Assembly: GCF_003086295.3 (NCBI RefSeq)
Contig: NC_092041.1
Coordinates: 97,985,827-98,049,826 of the forward strand
DNA from: Arachis hypogaea
Lineage: Eukaryota; Streptophyta; Magnoliopsida; Fabales; Fabaceae
Direction of reading: 5' to 3'
Length of the DNA: 64,000 nucleotides
The notes below the pieces were generated by a model that had not been told where the DNA came from, ran no database searches, and was given only the letters and a program-made list of their open reading frames with translations. Made by a program: the position numbers and the translations under genes. Positions 34,958 through 48,308 of this stretch are shown piece by piece. Positions within the stretch are counted from its first letter, which is position 1; each line of letters starts with the position of its first letter.

Positions 34958-36789
34958 TGATGGTTTTCAGTGACTAAGAGAAGGGGGGATTGAATCTTAG
35001 CCCCTTTTTGCTCAGTAACACTTGCTGATCCTTGAAATGACTTCAGGAGACTTTTTGATTTTTGTCTCATCCCTAGCCACGAGACTTTTATTTTTGTCTT
35101 GTCACTTGGCACGAGATATTTTTTCAGTTTTAGCTCCTGTTGTGGTAGAAACAGAAATGGAGTAGAGAAGAGAGAAAATTACACCCAGATATATCCTGGT
35201 TCAGCTGCTAAGTGCAGTGCAGCCTACATCTAGTCTCCATCACAACAATGATGGAATTTCACTATAATCTTCTTGATTACAGACTGTAAAGTGCTAACCC
35301 AACTTACAAGGGAATTTCCACAGAATTATGAAACACAACACAGATGTACAAAAGAACTCTAAGGACATCTATGGCTTTTTCTTTTAATTTTGCACTCTCT
35401 GCCTTTTTCCGCTCTATAGCTTTTTCATACAAACCTCACTGTTTGCCTTTTTTTATGAGACTCAAGATATGACAAAATTAAACAGAAAAATACAAAATAG
35501 AATACATTGAAGGAGAAGAAAAATCTGTTAGCTCAGGTAGTTCTGCGAACTCTGTGCCTTGCACTCTCACACTTTCTTCTTGCTCAAAACCGTGGCTGTT
35601 CTCTCTTTTTATAGAAGAGGGAAGCCTCCACCTTTGAAGCCAAAAACCAAGCCAACTTCTTCTTCCTTCAAAAATAAAATCGGTTCGGCCAAGGAGAGAA
35701 AAGAGATAACTCATGCAAAACCCAACATGCAATTACCTCTAGTCCTTCCTTGGTCATCAATCTTCATCAATCCGAGCGCTCCATCCTTGGCTTGCTCTCC
35801 AAGATAAATTTCTGGCCCTTGATGCTTCATGATGATGACAGCTTCATCTGCTCCACTTTTGCTTCCTCCCTCACGTAGCCACCCTAGCTACCTTCTGTGA
35901 TGAGTGAACCCAAAAGCAGAGACAAGCCATCCCTCCAAGGATCTTCTCCTTGCTGGCCGAATCTCCTTCAAACATTTTTGGTATGAAGAAGCCAAGATCT
36001 CATCACCATATCTTACCATAAGTGATAAGAATCTCAGCCACTACATTTTTTATGTTTTCTTGCCATCAGTTCGATGGTCTTTAGGCGTGCTTCTTTTTTT
36101 CTATGGTAGCTTGCAGTAGCTTCCATGGTTGCTGAGTGATATGACCGAAAAAGAAAAGAAGCAAGTAGATAGAGAAGAGAGAAATTTGAACAGCATTGAA
36201 TGAGATTAAATGAATGATTTTTTTCTTGCTGAGTAGCGTGTAGCATTAAGTGCTGCAATCAAATCAAGTGCCTTTTTCTCTCTCACTATTCCTATGCAAT
36301 TAATGAAAATTGAGTGAATATAAAATCCATCACATGGCAAAAGTTGAGATCCGTTGGAAGTATTTTTGCTTTTTTTTTCATTGGTTTCGGATCAAGTATG
36401 AGGAACAATTTGGGCTTTTATCAATAATAATTAATAAGTAAAGCTGGCCCAACTAATAAAACATTTCAGCCAACATTCATATGACAAAAAATGCATAAAG
36501 CTGAATTTTGATTTTATTGGGCTTGGGATCTCTTCTTTTCATTTCGGCCCAAATAATCACAAATTGCTTCGGCCATATAATATTGAAAACATTAATCAAG
36601 GCTGATTGGTTATAAGCATATTGGGCTTGCAATAATTCTGCTTTTCTATTCGGCCCAATAAAAAAACTTGTATCACAAAATTATTAATTAACATATGTTA
36701 AATGAAAATCAATTTAATAATTTTGTAATTAATTATTTCAATAATATTTGTTCATCATCAAAATAAATTTGAGTTTTCCAAACTCATCG
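34958..36789 (-). repeat. 5' LTR of copia element 2
   Basis: 1832 bp, TGATGGTTTTCAG to CTCATCG on the plus strand. The final G replaces the A expected from the 3' LTR (CTCATCA), a single change at the outermost base. TAATG follows. It includes about 280 bp (about 35374-35650) missing from the partner LTR. Confidence 0.92.
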
Positions 36790-36998
36790 TAATGAATTCT
36801 AAATGTGGTCACCAAGTAGGCTTGTGTTGGACCAATATATTTTTGTTTCATTTTCTTAGTCCACGTGGACTTGTTTATTTGTTCCATGTGTCCTATATTA
36901 ATTATTTTTCTGCACATCATACCAAATTTATTAAACAAACAATTTGTGAATGCATAATAATGTTTGTTCATGATTTGGATTAGTTTCCAAACTCAACA
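36790..36998 (-). repeat. 5' LTR of copia element 1, remainder
   Basis: Starts with the TAATG duplicate, then continues the interrupted LTR. The final 45 bases (AATAATGTTTGTTCAT to TTTCCAAACTCAACA) match the terminal part of the element 2 LTRs. This shows that element 2 landed in the 5' LTR of element 1. Confidence 0.7.
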
Positions 36999-37648
36999 TT
37001 CGAGAAATAAAACAAAAAATTTAGTTGGTCATTACTTTTTATTAATATTTATTAATATTTGGATAAGTATTATATTTTTATACTAGCAAAATTTAAAATT
37101 TAAACATTTTCGTATTTTATTAATTACGTAACATTATTTATTATGTATTTCAATATCGGTAATATTTTTTTATTGTATATCTTATTGAGAACGTGGTTTG
37201 TTGTTTGAAGTTTTTTTTGTAGATTACCTAGTTAAACTGAAGTTGTGATTCTAAATTATAACTTGATTGGAGAGTTTTTCGTAAGAAACTCTTCAATAGT
37301 TGTGATTTGAGTCGAACCGAAAAAAGATGCGTAGGCATATACCCGTAAAAACACTTTAAAACTAAAGAGTATATATCCAGACGTTTTGATCCTAAAAAAA
37401 TTATTATATTAAAATTTTTAAATTTTATAAAAGTAAGATATATAGATTTTTTCGTCATATTTTTTAAAATTTATTTGTTCAAGTGAAAACAATGAATGTG
37501 ACTAAAGTATGGATTTATAGATATTATTTTTGTAAAATTTAAAGATCTCAACATAATATAAAATTTTAGAGACAAAAATATTTGATGTAAAATTTTTTTG
37601 AGATCTATTTGAATATATACTTGGTATATAATAAAAGATTATACTATG

Positions 37649-37745
37649 TGTACACTAAAATCAATTATCAAAATCAGTCACTAATATAAAATAGATATTA
37701 AAATATAAATACATATTAAAAATAAATTAAACTATACATATAAGG
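37649..37745. repeat. AT-rich dispersed repeat, copy 1
   Basis: Contains ACATATTAAAAATAAATTAA and AAAATCAATTATCAAAATCA, shared in order with 39545-39665 and, more weakly, 45900-46015. Probably a small non-autonomous element. Ends are not defined. Confidence 0.5.
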
Positions 37746-39544
37746 TGTGTTCTCTGGTGGCCATCTTTGTCCCATGGCTATGATGGCTATGAGTGACTGA
37801 AAAATCAAAATGAAACACGTGAAAAATAGAATGTTTGCTTACCATAATTTTGACCGGCACATTAAAATTTTTTTCTTTTTTTTTTTGTCTTAACTTCTCA
37901 ATATCAACGAAACAATATACTAGCAAAGAAGAAATGTGGGTCAGAACAAGAAAAAATATCATCTAATCATATAATTTTTCTTCTTGGATTCAGGCTATCA
38001 GATTTGGTTTGCCGCTACAAGTAATAGCCTTATGTCTGTGAGAGATATCTTCTTCTACCTAGAGTTACATGAAACCGAATGCGATCTTTGTTTTGACAGA
38101 ATTTTTTGCTACAGTTTCCAGCAATCGGTATTTATGGCCATTGCCACCCATCTGCCTCTGCGCCTCTTCCTTGATGAGATTGCTTTCTCCGTTCCCTACC
38201 ATAATCGGAGGATCTGTTTTCAGTTACCCAATATCCAATTTTCTCTTTTTTTTTTTTGCCTCCGTCGCCTCCATCATTTTGTACCACACCACCATCATTT
38301 CGTTAACTCTTTTCGCTTTCTATTAGTTCCGATATAGAATTTGTTTTATCTATGTGTTTAGGTAAAATACATTCCCTCAATTAGTTATAAATATGATTTG
38401 AATGTAACGAAATTTTTAATCAATTTTTTTTTATGGTCAAATATTATTTTTTTATTTGTTAGTTAATTTATAGTCACTTGTAGTCATTATTATCTTAGCC
38501 ATCATAAATGTAGCCTACATATATTTATATATGAATACATTAATAATTAATTTTAATAATTAATTTTAGTATACCAATGATATTTTTAATATTTCTATTA
38601 ATATATAAAACTCGTAAAACTTACCGTATAATTTTCCCTGAATGAAATACAGAAAGTACAGAAAATCCAGCATATATAGATTAGAATCACAGGTCAAAAA
38701 TGAAGGGAAAAAGAAAATAGATAGAACCATACACAGATAACAAGGGCACGAAGGAATAAATAATCACTAGAAGCCATCCTTTTTGAACTTAGACAAGTCC
38801 CTCTCTGTGTGACGTAGTTCACAATCCACAACGCAAGTGGCAAGTGGGGGAACCTCCACGCAATGAAAAATTTGGTGCGATTTTATAGGAAATAGTTATT
38901 GTTGGGTTAACGTTTTATGCATTGAGCATGGAATTGAATTCTGTTTGGACAATTGGTTCCGGACATATGTATAATTTAATATGTTCTTGCATTGTTGATT
39001 GTTACTTCTCCTTCAAGTCATTGTATTGAGAAGCGACTATTCCTAAGACAGGTATTTATTCCTTATGTCTTCACTCTCAACTCTCAATACACTGGACTAC
39101 ATTATTAATAATCTCTATATGTGTGCAATTATCTCCGTTTCATGATTGACTATACTCACATACATATTCAATATATACAAAGGCATAAATATTCACATGA
39201 AGAAAAAAGTGGAGTCCACAAGATATTATATACCCTTTCTTTCTCCCTTTTTGTTTATCTATATACATTCTATTTCTACAAATATATTAAAGGCCTTTCT
39301 CGCTCTCTTTGATTTCTCTCCAGAGCTATCTCTCTCTCGAGCTATTATGATCTTTTCCTTCTGCTCGACCAAATTAATTTTCTTCATCCCTTCTAAGAAA
39401 ATTAAGAGCTGATAATAAAAAGTTCTTAATTTTTTTCATTCTAAAATTCAAAACCTTACTTAATTTAGTTTTTAAAGTTAATTTTAATATGATTTCAGTT
39501 GTCACTGGTTACTTTATATATATAAATCCAACTACGTTAAATGT

Positions 39545-39665
39545 ATGTTAAAATAAGTCATCAAAATCAATTACCAATATATATATATTAAATTACAAAA
39601 TATATTAAAAATAAATTAAATTATACATATATTTATATATAAATATATAATAATTACTTTTGTAT
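39545..39665. repeat. AT-rich dispersed repeat, copy 2
   Basis: Same block order as 37649-37745, extending further right through ATACATATATTTATATATAA. Confidence 0.5.
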
Positions 39666-41154
39666 AAATCAAATGTAATTGGATGGGGATAAGACTTTTA
39701 GAGTTTCACATCGTGAAAGAATAAGATCACAATGCCCTTGAATCAAAATATATGGTTAATTAAGTTGAAGTTACAAAAATAATTTTTGGCGATATCTTCT
39801 TGGTTAATGAGGTTCCAGCCATGAGGCCATGATACTGTTTTGTGTGGTGTTAGGTCTCCTAATCAAGGGATGTCTTTTCATTTTCAGATCTGATTTTAAG
39901 GGATCCGTGTTTGCTTCGCCATAGTCTTTGTCACGAGTTATAGACAAAAACATTTAATGTCAAGAGGATAAACATTGCTTAAAAGAGAGAGAGGAGGGGG
40001 AGGGGGAAAGAATAGTCTATATCATTGGATGATATTTGAAGAGTTTACTTAGTTTAGTTAACATGTGCTATAAACATACATTATTAGTAAAAAGTTTTAA
40101 ATATTTTATTTTAATAAATATATAATAATTATATTAAAAATCAAATTTTGCATAATTTTTTATAATAAATTTTTTAACAAGTGACTTTAACATGTGCGTT
40201 AAAATTTAATTTAACCATAAGTCCACAAGACCATAACTGATATAAGAAACTGGTCAACTTGGGAACCAAAGAGATACTGGTTTAGTGGTTTGTAATTTGT
40301 ATAATAAAATTGACTACGATGTCGTTGATTCTTAGTCCCATGTGCGCTAATTTGTTTATGTTACTAACTAGAGTAAAGAGTAAAGACTCATCTTACAATT
40401 AATTTGGATTACTCGAATAATCAGCTTATTTATTTATTTGAATAAATATCAAAATTTTAAATTTTGTCGTTTATATCTTTTAAAATTATTTATGTTAGCA
40501 GTATAAATATTCTTATATCATTTTGACACTTTATTATTATTATTATTATTATTCAACATAAAATAAAGATAGCCTAAAGAATTATGAGTACATATTATTT
40601 CTTTAATTTTTAAAGAAAAAGCATAAGCTGGAATGGAGGATATTTAACATCTCACGACTCACGCCCAAGTAATTTAGTTACTTGGAGTTGGTCTTGGTTG
40701 TTTATTCACTATAAACCATCTTAGAGAAGGTTGTTGTTGAATAGAGTTTTTTCTTCTTAATTTCCTTTTTTCTAATAACTAATTATTTTGATCTTCAAGT
40801 GATATAAATTTTGATAATATAGCCATCCAAAGATGGCGATGACAAAAATATCCCAAAAAAATATGTTTTGTTTGCGAAAATAATCACAACGGTTAGTTAA
40901 CTCTTCACTTATTCAATCAGCTGTTAACTTTTTATGAAATTATTAATTTACCTTATACAATTCACACTATCTCCATCTTCACTTGGTTAGGATTAAATAA
41001 GTAAATTAAAAAATGTTAGCACTTGACTAAATTAACGATTGACTAACAATTGGTACAGTTTGTCAAATGCACTATATTGGAGAATAATTGTCATTTTAAA
41101 TGCACTATATTTTTTTAGGGGTAAAATCTTTATAAATGGCTATTTTGGTCATTA

Positions 41155-41155
<1 letters not shown>

Positions 41156-41200
<45 letters not shown>
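41156..41200. repeat. (TA)n microsatellite
   Basis: About 45 bp of TA dinucleotide, then a short GTAT run. Confidence 0.9.
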
Positions 41201-41210
<10 letters not shown>

Positions 41211-42104
41211 ATATTAGTGTCTTGTTCATTCTAATCAAACACGAGACATAGAAAATTCCTTTTTTAAATCCACTATAACCAAAAGCAAAATAAACTTCTT
41301 ATTCTGTTTTTGTTTCTATTATTATTGTGTCGTTTATTTTTGGTCAAATTATTGTGTCTTGTTTTTAATGTCTCAAAATATTAAAGATATATCTGGGCTA
41401 AATTAAACTGGATTTGTTTCAACCCATACCTGATCCTAAATATCAACTAGCCACCAGGGTCTAATGGTGAGGATCTTACCCAACCCAAAATATGATAAAA
41501 TGTCGACATCATCGAGTCAAACTAACGCCGAGTCGTGTTGCAATGCCTAGAACGAGGTTGTTCAATCTATCTGAAAAGAAAAGAAAAAAAATAACACCAA
41601 ACCTATGCCTGTAAAACATGTGTCCAAAACATAGCAAATCAGTTGAACCGAAACCTATATTATACTTTTTTTTCTTTTTTACAATTGATCTCTGCAATAA
41701 ATGGTCAATGGTGCCCAAGGATAGATGGCCCAAGGAAAGACAAGCCTCAAACAATGACCCGTTTCAGTTCCAAAAAATAGGAAAAGAAATAAGAGGACAA
41801 GTGTTGGCTCGGACCAAGATGGCAAGTATACCAAAATAACCAATTCTCGAGTAAACTGTCATATTTATCCCCGACCAAAACTAAAAAATGAAAAACGGTC
41901 ATATCTGTGTAAGAAAATTCATCAGACACATCACACACATACTTAGCAAATTCATTCATAGAAAAAGAAAATTAGTTTTATGTACTAACAAAAAATTGAG
42001 TAACTTTTTTTAATATTGGCTTTAATTTTTTCGTAACAACTGCATTAATTGAAAAAAAATTTTAATTATGAATATCAATAAAAGTTGGTTTTTTTATTTA
42101 CCAA

Positions 42105-42185
42105 AAATATGAGACTCGAACCTGAAATCTTTTAAATAAATATAGAAAAATTATACCATTTGAGTTATAACCTATTAGTATAAAA
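42105..42185 (-). repeat. tRNA-like SINE head
   Basis: The minus strand has TATAACTCAAATGGTATAA (A box) and CAGGTTCGAGTCTC (B box, a better match to the pol III consensus than the copy at 545-665). It lies 115 bp before the long LTR at 42301. Confidence 0.5.
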
Positions 42186-42300
42186 GTTGGCTTTTAATTG
42201 TATGAAAAGTAATTTTTTAAATAATTATATACTGATATATATAGAAAAAGAGATATTTTTATTGTATTGTTAAGAAAAAGATTACTCAATTTTTTTAAAA

Positions 42301-45300
42301 TATAATGCCTAAATAATAAAATTTTAAATTATATGTTATTATTTAAATTACTATTTTAGTGTTTTAGTTAGTAAAATAGTTATTTTGAAGACTAATTATC
42401 TTTTACAATAACAAAACATAATTATAACAATAATTGTAAATTCTGTAAAATTAACGAATAATTAGTCAATAAATTAATTTTTAATAAAATAAATTAGAAA
42501 TATGAATTCTATAGTTTAATAAAATAGAGCAGATTAAAATAAGAATTTTGACACAAATTTTAAAGAATTTGGCCTAAGATTTGGTCGAACGGGCCGAACC
42601 GACGAACTAGGCCTGTATTGGACCCATGACCCAACCCACAAAATCACCCACACTTAAAGAAGACCCTTTCTTCCTCCTCATTCAGTAGGAACTCTGAAAC
42701 AAATTCAAGGAGAGGGGAGCAAAAGCAAAACCCTTGTCCTCCATTCAAGTTTCCATAACTTCTTGCTTCGAGTTCCGACGATTGCCGCATCGTTTGCGAT
42801 CACATTTCCGCGGCGTCGAGCTCTACAAATTCCGATGCACAATTTGGTAAGGAACTTTCATTTCCATTCTTAGCCTCTTTTTCCCCAAAATTTTTGAAAA
42901 TTATATAGAGTGATGTTGAGATTTTGGTTCTTTGATATTATATGGTCCGATTAGTTTGAGAAAAATATTCACTCTTACTTATATGGCACTTGGGTAAGGT
43001 GAGAATTTTAGAATTCTAGCTAATTCCTTGATTGAGTATGTTGGGTGTTAAATTTTGGGTATATATGTGTGACATATGTGTTAGGTGTATATATATAAGT
43101 GATATGAAGCAATTGGATATGTTGGAAGCTCAATCGGAAGCTTAGATTTTGGTGCTAGTTGTTGAAATCGGTGTTGAGGGCTTGCTTGTTGCCTAAGTGG
43201 CTTGCCTTGGGTTATACAAGGAAATCGGTCAAGGTATAGTTTAGGTTTCTCGTATTTAATATATAATGTCTTATGAAAATTTAGGCTAGATGACCTTACG
43301 ATAGGTGTGAATGTATGAGAATGTTGATTTCTTAGTACCTTTGATGATATTTGTTGATATAGATTGAGTAATTGTTGGATGATTATTGTTTATGATGAAA
43401 TTAGGATGCTAAGTGATGAGTTAATAAAGATTGACATGTTGATATGGATATATATGAGTAGGTGGTGATATATGATGATTTTGTTGGCTAATTGAGAAAA
43501 TATATGTATGAAATTATGTATAGTTGAGGTATGACTAGTTATGGTAGGGTGTGGGGGCTGTGTTGTTATAATTTTGGTCTGATTTGGTGCAACATATTAT
43601 TGAGTGAATATGGTTAGTGACTTATATTTTGTGAAAACAGAGGTTTGGAAGATTTTGTGAAAAATTGGTTTTTGGCCGAATTTCGGCGAGTCATATCTTG
43701 GTTTTCGGACCCTCAAATTCTTTCAAACTTATTTTATATGAAAATTGGGTCTGTGATGTTTACGTCGTTTGAAAAACGGATGAAAAATATTTTAAAATAA
43801 AAAAGTTATGCACGTCAAAAGTTTGGTATGTAAAGCTGAAATTTTGCGGACTTAGCCATTTTTGACTAATCTACAATGTATGCGTATGTGGACCCCTCCA
43901 TACGCGGATGCGCGTTTCTGTTTGGCATGCATGCGTACGCGAACGAGGTAATGCGTATGCGTGATTGACAAATTGCACTCCCCCTGCGTACGCGTGACCC
44001 CTCGTTTTAAAAAAAATGTATGTCCACGCGTACGCGAGACCCACGCGTACGCGAGACTCACGTGTATGCGTGACCCCTGTTTTCAGCAAATGGGATTTTA
44101 GTGTTTTAAACATAACTTTAAACCTCTAAACCTCTATTTTCATTCTTTTTACCCTAGATCTTAGTAGTATACCTAATAATGAGATGAAGTTAGGAATAGG
44201 TGGTAACTTGGAGATGAAGAAAGTTTGAGAAGTGATGATTTAGGTATGAGGAGGTAGGGTGCATATATATATACTTAAATTATAAAATTGGCTAAAGAAA
44301 GGAATAAATGTTACATCTGAGTACTCTTTCTTGAAAGTGCGACCCCAGGAGATGGTGAAAGGTGAGGATCCCCTTCCTTGTTTCTCCTAGTATTGTAAAA
44401 TTACTCCCAGCGAGATGGTGGGAGGTTAGGATCCCCTCCTTTGTTCCTCTTCGGCATATGAGAATGTACCTCCTGGGTAGACGCAAGGGTTGTGGTTTCG
44501 CCCCACTTGCTACGGGTTGGTTAGTATAGAGGCTCTCCGGATAGACGCAAGGGTTGTGGTTTCACCCCCACTTGCTCCGGGTTATGATGAGTTATGAATA
44601 AAAGTGTAAATATATAATGTATAAGTTATGTTATGGCCATAATGAATGATTATAAAATGTTTATAAATGACTATGAAATGATTATCTGAGATACGAGTTT
44701 TTCTGGGTAAAGTACTGTGGCTTGACACCACGTATTTCAAGTTGAGACTCGATACTCTATTAACCCTATAACGTAAGAGGTGATCGGACACTTATAAATT
44801 TTCGGGAAGGTTAACCCCCGTTGAGCAATTATAATTAAATGAGAAAAAGCTATGCATAGACTCTTTGGGATGCGCGTCGGGGGATAGTCCAGGGTTTAGT
44901 AGCCAGACTTGTCGGGTTCGCTTGATAACCGACAGATGGGGCTTATCATCCATAGGACAGGCATGCATCATATACATATTGTTTGAATTACTTGCTTATG
45001 CCTTAATTGGGATTGCCTAAGTTATTATAATATGTTATTTGTTATATTTGCTATCTGTATTACTTGTATTCTACCTGTGTTTGCCATTGTCTGTTTGTTT
45101 GTCTTTGTAAATTTATCGGAGATGGAGGAACGAAGAGAAGACGGAGAGATTTAGAGTTCTAGTTAGATTTAAAGAATTGGTTAAGTTTAGAAAGCCTTAG
45201 AGAACCACCCTGGTTCATGGTTTCTGTTTTAGTTCTTTAAGTTTTGTAATTAGAGTGTCGGTGTTCTAGGATTGCCTCTGGCATTTCCAGAACTTTATAT

Positions 45301-45887
45301 CTTATGTATGTGGCACCTTTACCATGCTGAGAACCCCCGATTCTCATCCCATATGATATTGTTGTTTTTCAGATGCAGGTCGAGATGCACCTCGCTAAGC
45401 GTCTGAAGTTCTGCAGCGAAGAGGTTTTTGGGACTTTATTTTGATGTATAGTTTATATATATATGATCATATGTATAGGACTCTCCTGATAGCTTGTTTT
45501 ATTTTGCACCGCTTAGAGGTTTATAGAGAATCAGGATTATATTTTGGGTTTTGGGTTAAGTATATCTATGTATGTAAATATTCTCCGGCCAGCCTTAGCT
45601 TCGCAAGCTGAGTTAGGAGCTTGTTATTTTGTACTTTTGACTCTCTGTTCTTACCTTCTGTATGTTTATGTTTATGAACCTTAGTTTCTTCGTACGCAAG
45701 TAATCTTACATCTTGAGTGTTGCGCTTTTAAATTTGGCGATTTTGCTTTAGCTATTACTTCAAGAATCTTTGTATATTACATTCTTTCAATTATTCTACG
45801 TATATACATTTTATTTTATAGGTCGTAATACATCGCCACCTCAATTTTATGACTATAGCATAAGACTTTGTATGGTAAGGTGTTACA
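42301..45887. mobile_element. Probable long solo LTR, relative of 50323-54516
   Basis: Ends AAGGTGTTACA at 45887, like the solo LTR at 54516. Shared blocks in the same order include gene-like sequence near the start, an ACGCGTACGCG-type palindrome cluster (43876-44075), a GGTAGACGCAAGGG-type block and a GATAACCGACAGATG block (44925, compare 53330). The proposed start TATAATGCC has TA for TG. I find no matching target duplication, so the left end is uncertain. Two local duplications occur (44341-44450 and 44470-44584). No retroelement protein is present. Confidence 0.65.
43876..44075. repeat. Palindrome cluster, degraded, in long LTR
   Basis: Eight cores of the type ACGCGTACGCG or ATGCGTATGCGT, near 43876, 43899, 43927, 43949, 43984, 44022, 44040 and 44058. 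Several are about 50 bp apart in pairs, as in the better array at 52371-52670. Many CG dinucleotides have become TG or CA. Confidence 0.7.
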
Positions 45888-47783
45888 ATAATCATGATAT
45901 ATGTACATAAAAAATAACTAGCTAATAGAATACATATTGAAATACAAAACACACATTAAAAATGAATTAAACAATACCTGTATTTATATACAAATATATA
46001 ATGATTAATGGATAATTTGATAACTGATGTTAATATACACATAATATTTTTATTATAAAATAATTATTATATTATATATTTTATCCCAATATCAAAATTT
46101 TTTATATCCATCACTTCTCCCCTTTTCAATTCACTTCTCACTTCTTTTTTCAAGTAAACTTCGTTTCTTTGTTTTTTTCTTTTGATTTTATTTTATTATT
46201 TATATTAATTTAAGTATTATTATAGAAATAAATATTTAGATAATGTTAGATTAGGTAATATTATATAAAAAGTATATTTATATTAGAAAATATTATACTT
46301 TATAAGCTAAATCTTTTTATAGGATGTTTTGAAATCGAAGTAATTTTCAACATATTTTTGCAGAACCATTATAATGGTCAGATTTGCTTTGATCATTATA
46401 AAGATCGCTTGAGGTATCACTTTCAAGTCAAGTTTTCAATAAGGAAAAGTATATGGAACCAACTAATAATTAGCCAAGAATGGAACAACATAATTAATTA
46501 TAATTAGTTTTATTAATTTATAATTTAATTTATTTTTTAAATTATTGTTGACCACGTTCAAAACATGAGGGAAGATGCGCTAGTGATAGGAGAGAATTAT
46601 GGAAAAGATGCTTTGATCATTAATTAGTTGGGTCCATATAATTAATTATGTTTTATTAATGCGTAACACATGAAACATAGAAATCATATCTAAAACCATC
46701 CAATTTACAAGAAAAAGAAACATCCGTGTGCCTATCAGCAGCAACATCCGGTTAAAGTCACCGGTGCCTCTGGTTTACCAGTTGGCTTATTCTTGGCTTA
46801 TATAGAGTTGGTTCCCTAGTATTGTTGTTTCAATAATTCTGTTTTATTGATGTTTACATACAAAAATGAGAATTATTGTGTCTCTTCTTCTGTTTTTTCT
46901 ATTTTTGGTAATAAAAACGCTTATGATTTATTGACAATTCGTTTCAAAGTGAATGCATTTTTAGGTCAACTATCAATCTTCTAATTTGTTCTAGCAATCT
47001 TGCTCCACTTGGTTGTATGTCATTATCACCATCATTATCCAAAGAACTTTCCTTATACAGGTCAATCAAAAAAATAAATAACTCCAACATATGAACTGTT
47101 AGATAATAATTGTGCCAATTCCAAATTAGTGCTACATCTTGTTAACATGTAACTGATACCTTTACCAAATAAAAAGTGATAACAAGTGATACATTTTTAA
47201 TTTTAATAAAATAATAACATAATATAATAATAAAAAGTGTCATTTATAAAAAAATTAAAAATAATAAAATACATGCTATGAATATTAAAATAATATCTTA
47301 TGTAATAAAAAGTGTCATTTACATAAAATATCTTAATAAAAATTTTTCATTTTCTGTGTTGTTAACCAATAGCGTGTTTTGCAAAAAATTTTAATGTCGT
47401 TATACATCTCACCTTAGTTGCGATGTACACAAAAATCAATTGAACAGAATTAAAGATAAAAAATTTATTTTGATCAGATATCATATCTCTATCATAATGA
47501 ATTGATAATAATAGGTGAATTATATGGTAAAGATGTAAGTTTACAGATTTTTTCTTTAATAGTATGAAAGAGAGATTAATAAAGATAGGACCATATTTTA
47601 AATAATAATAAAATAATAAAAAATAACTATAAAAGGAATTATATTCTCTCTTTATACCACTCTAATCTGTACAATAGAGTGCCTCTAATTTTTAAAAATA
47701 AATAAATAAGAGATAGAAAGATGAATAGAATTGAAGAAAAAACAATTTTAGTGTGACTAATACCTCAAATTCAGTAAAATTTA
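45888..47783. other. Gene-free AT-rich DNA
   Basis: A third, weaker copy of the dispersed repeat lies at about 45900-46015, directly beside the long LTR. The rest has no coding or RNA gene signal. A block AATAAAAAGTGTCATTTA recurs at about 47232 and 47307. Confidence 0.5.
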
Positions 47784-47788
47784 TAGGA

Positions 47789-48308
47789 TGTTGTGATAAG
47801 ATTGCCTGAGGTGGATTCCCATTTTCCACAAGTCTCAGGTTTTCAAAGGGAATCTTATTAAATAATGTTTGAAAATGATGCCATGTGTTTGCCTATAAAT
47901 AAGAACTTGATATGAAGTAATACGTATAGTGGAAAGCAAGTAATAAGAAATCTATTCTCTCTTTATGTTACAATCAAATACTCTTCTTCTTATATTTCTA
48001 CTACAATTCTTTCTCTTTTTTTATTTTATAAGTATTTTAAATTCTATTTTCTATTACTCTTTACATATAATATTAATAGCAATATTAATCATCTTTATTA
48101 TATTGAGATAGTAACAATAAACAAATGCAATTCTCTCTCTCTCTTTATTTTTAATACTTCTTTCTATCTTTGTATATATATACACAATACAACATATAAT
48201 ATTATTATATATATATAAATATTATTGAGCTAATTATATTAATAATAGAGTCTTCTATTTATACATATTTATTTTATATTTAATATATCTTTTATTTATT
48301 TTACAACA
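47789..48308 (+). repeat. 5' LTR of copia element 4
   Basis: 520 bp, TGTTGTGATAAGATTGCC to TTTACAACA, with a TATAAATAAG box at about 47893 that could drive the element's transcript. Confidence 0.92.

Larger units (their letters stand above)
14140..36789 (-). mobile_element. Copia element 2 (SIRE-like) with extra 3' ORF
   Basis: A complete leftward Ty1/copia element, 22.6 kb as it stands and about 11.2 kb without the Athila-like element inside it. It is flanked by a perfect 5-bp duplication TAATG (14135-14139 and 36790-36794). Order from its 5' end: LTR 34958-36789, primer-binding site, gag, protease (split), integrase, RT, RNase H, a separate ORF (16672-18107), polypurine tract, LTR 14140-15693. 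An ORF downstream of pol, where a retrovirus has env, is a known feature of SIRE-type copia elements. By eye the two LTRs differ by a few percent plus one large deletion. Confidence 0.93.
36999..42104. other. Long gene-free stretch
   Basis: 5.1 kb of AT-rich DNA. Short ORFs (for example 37984-38337) have no recognisable domain. Two copies of an AT-rich dispersed repeat are present, plus an ATT run near 40535. A SINE-like head, much decayed, may lie at 40390-40460 (TTTGGATTACTCGAATAATCAGC). I see no conserved exon, RNA gene or retroelement domain. Confidence 0.55.

Noticed and set aside
37984..38337. 117-residue ORF as a gene
   Set aside because: No domain, unusual composition and a second overlapping frame; nothing around it supports expression.
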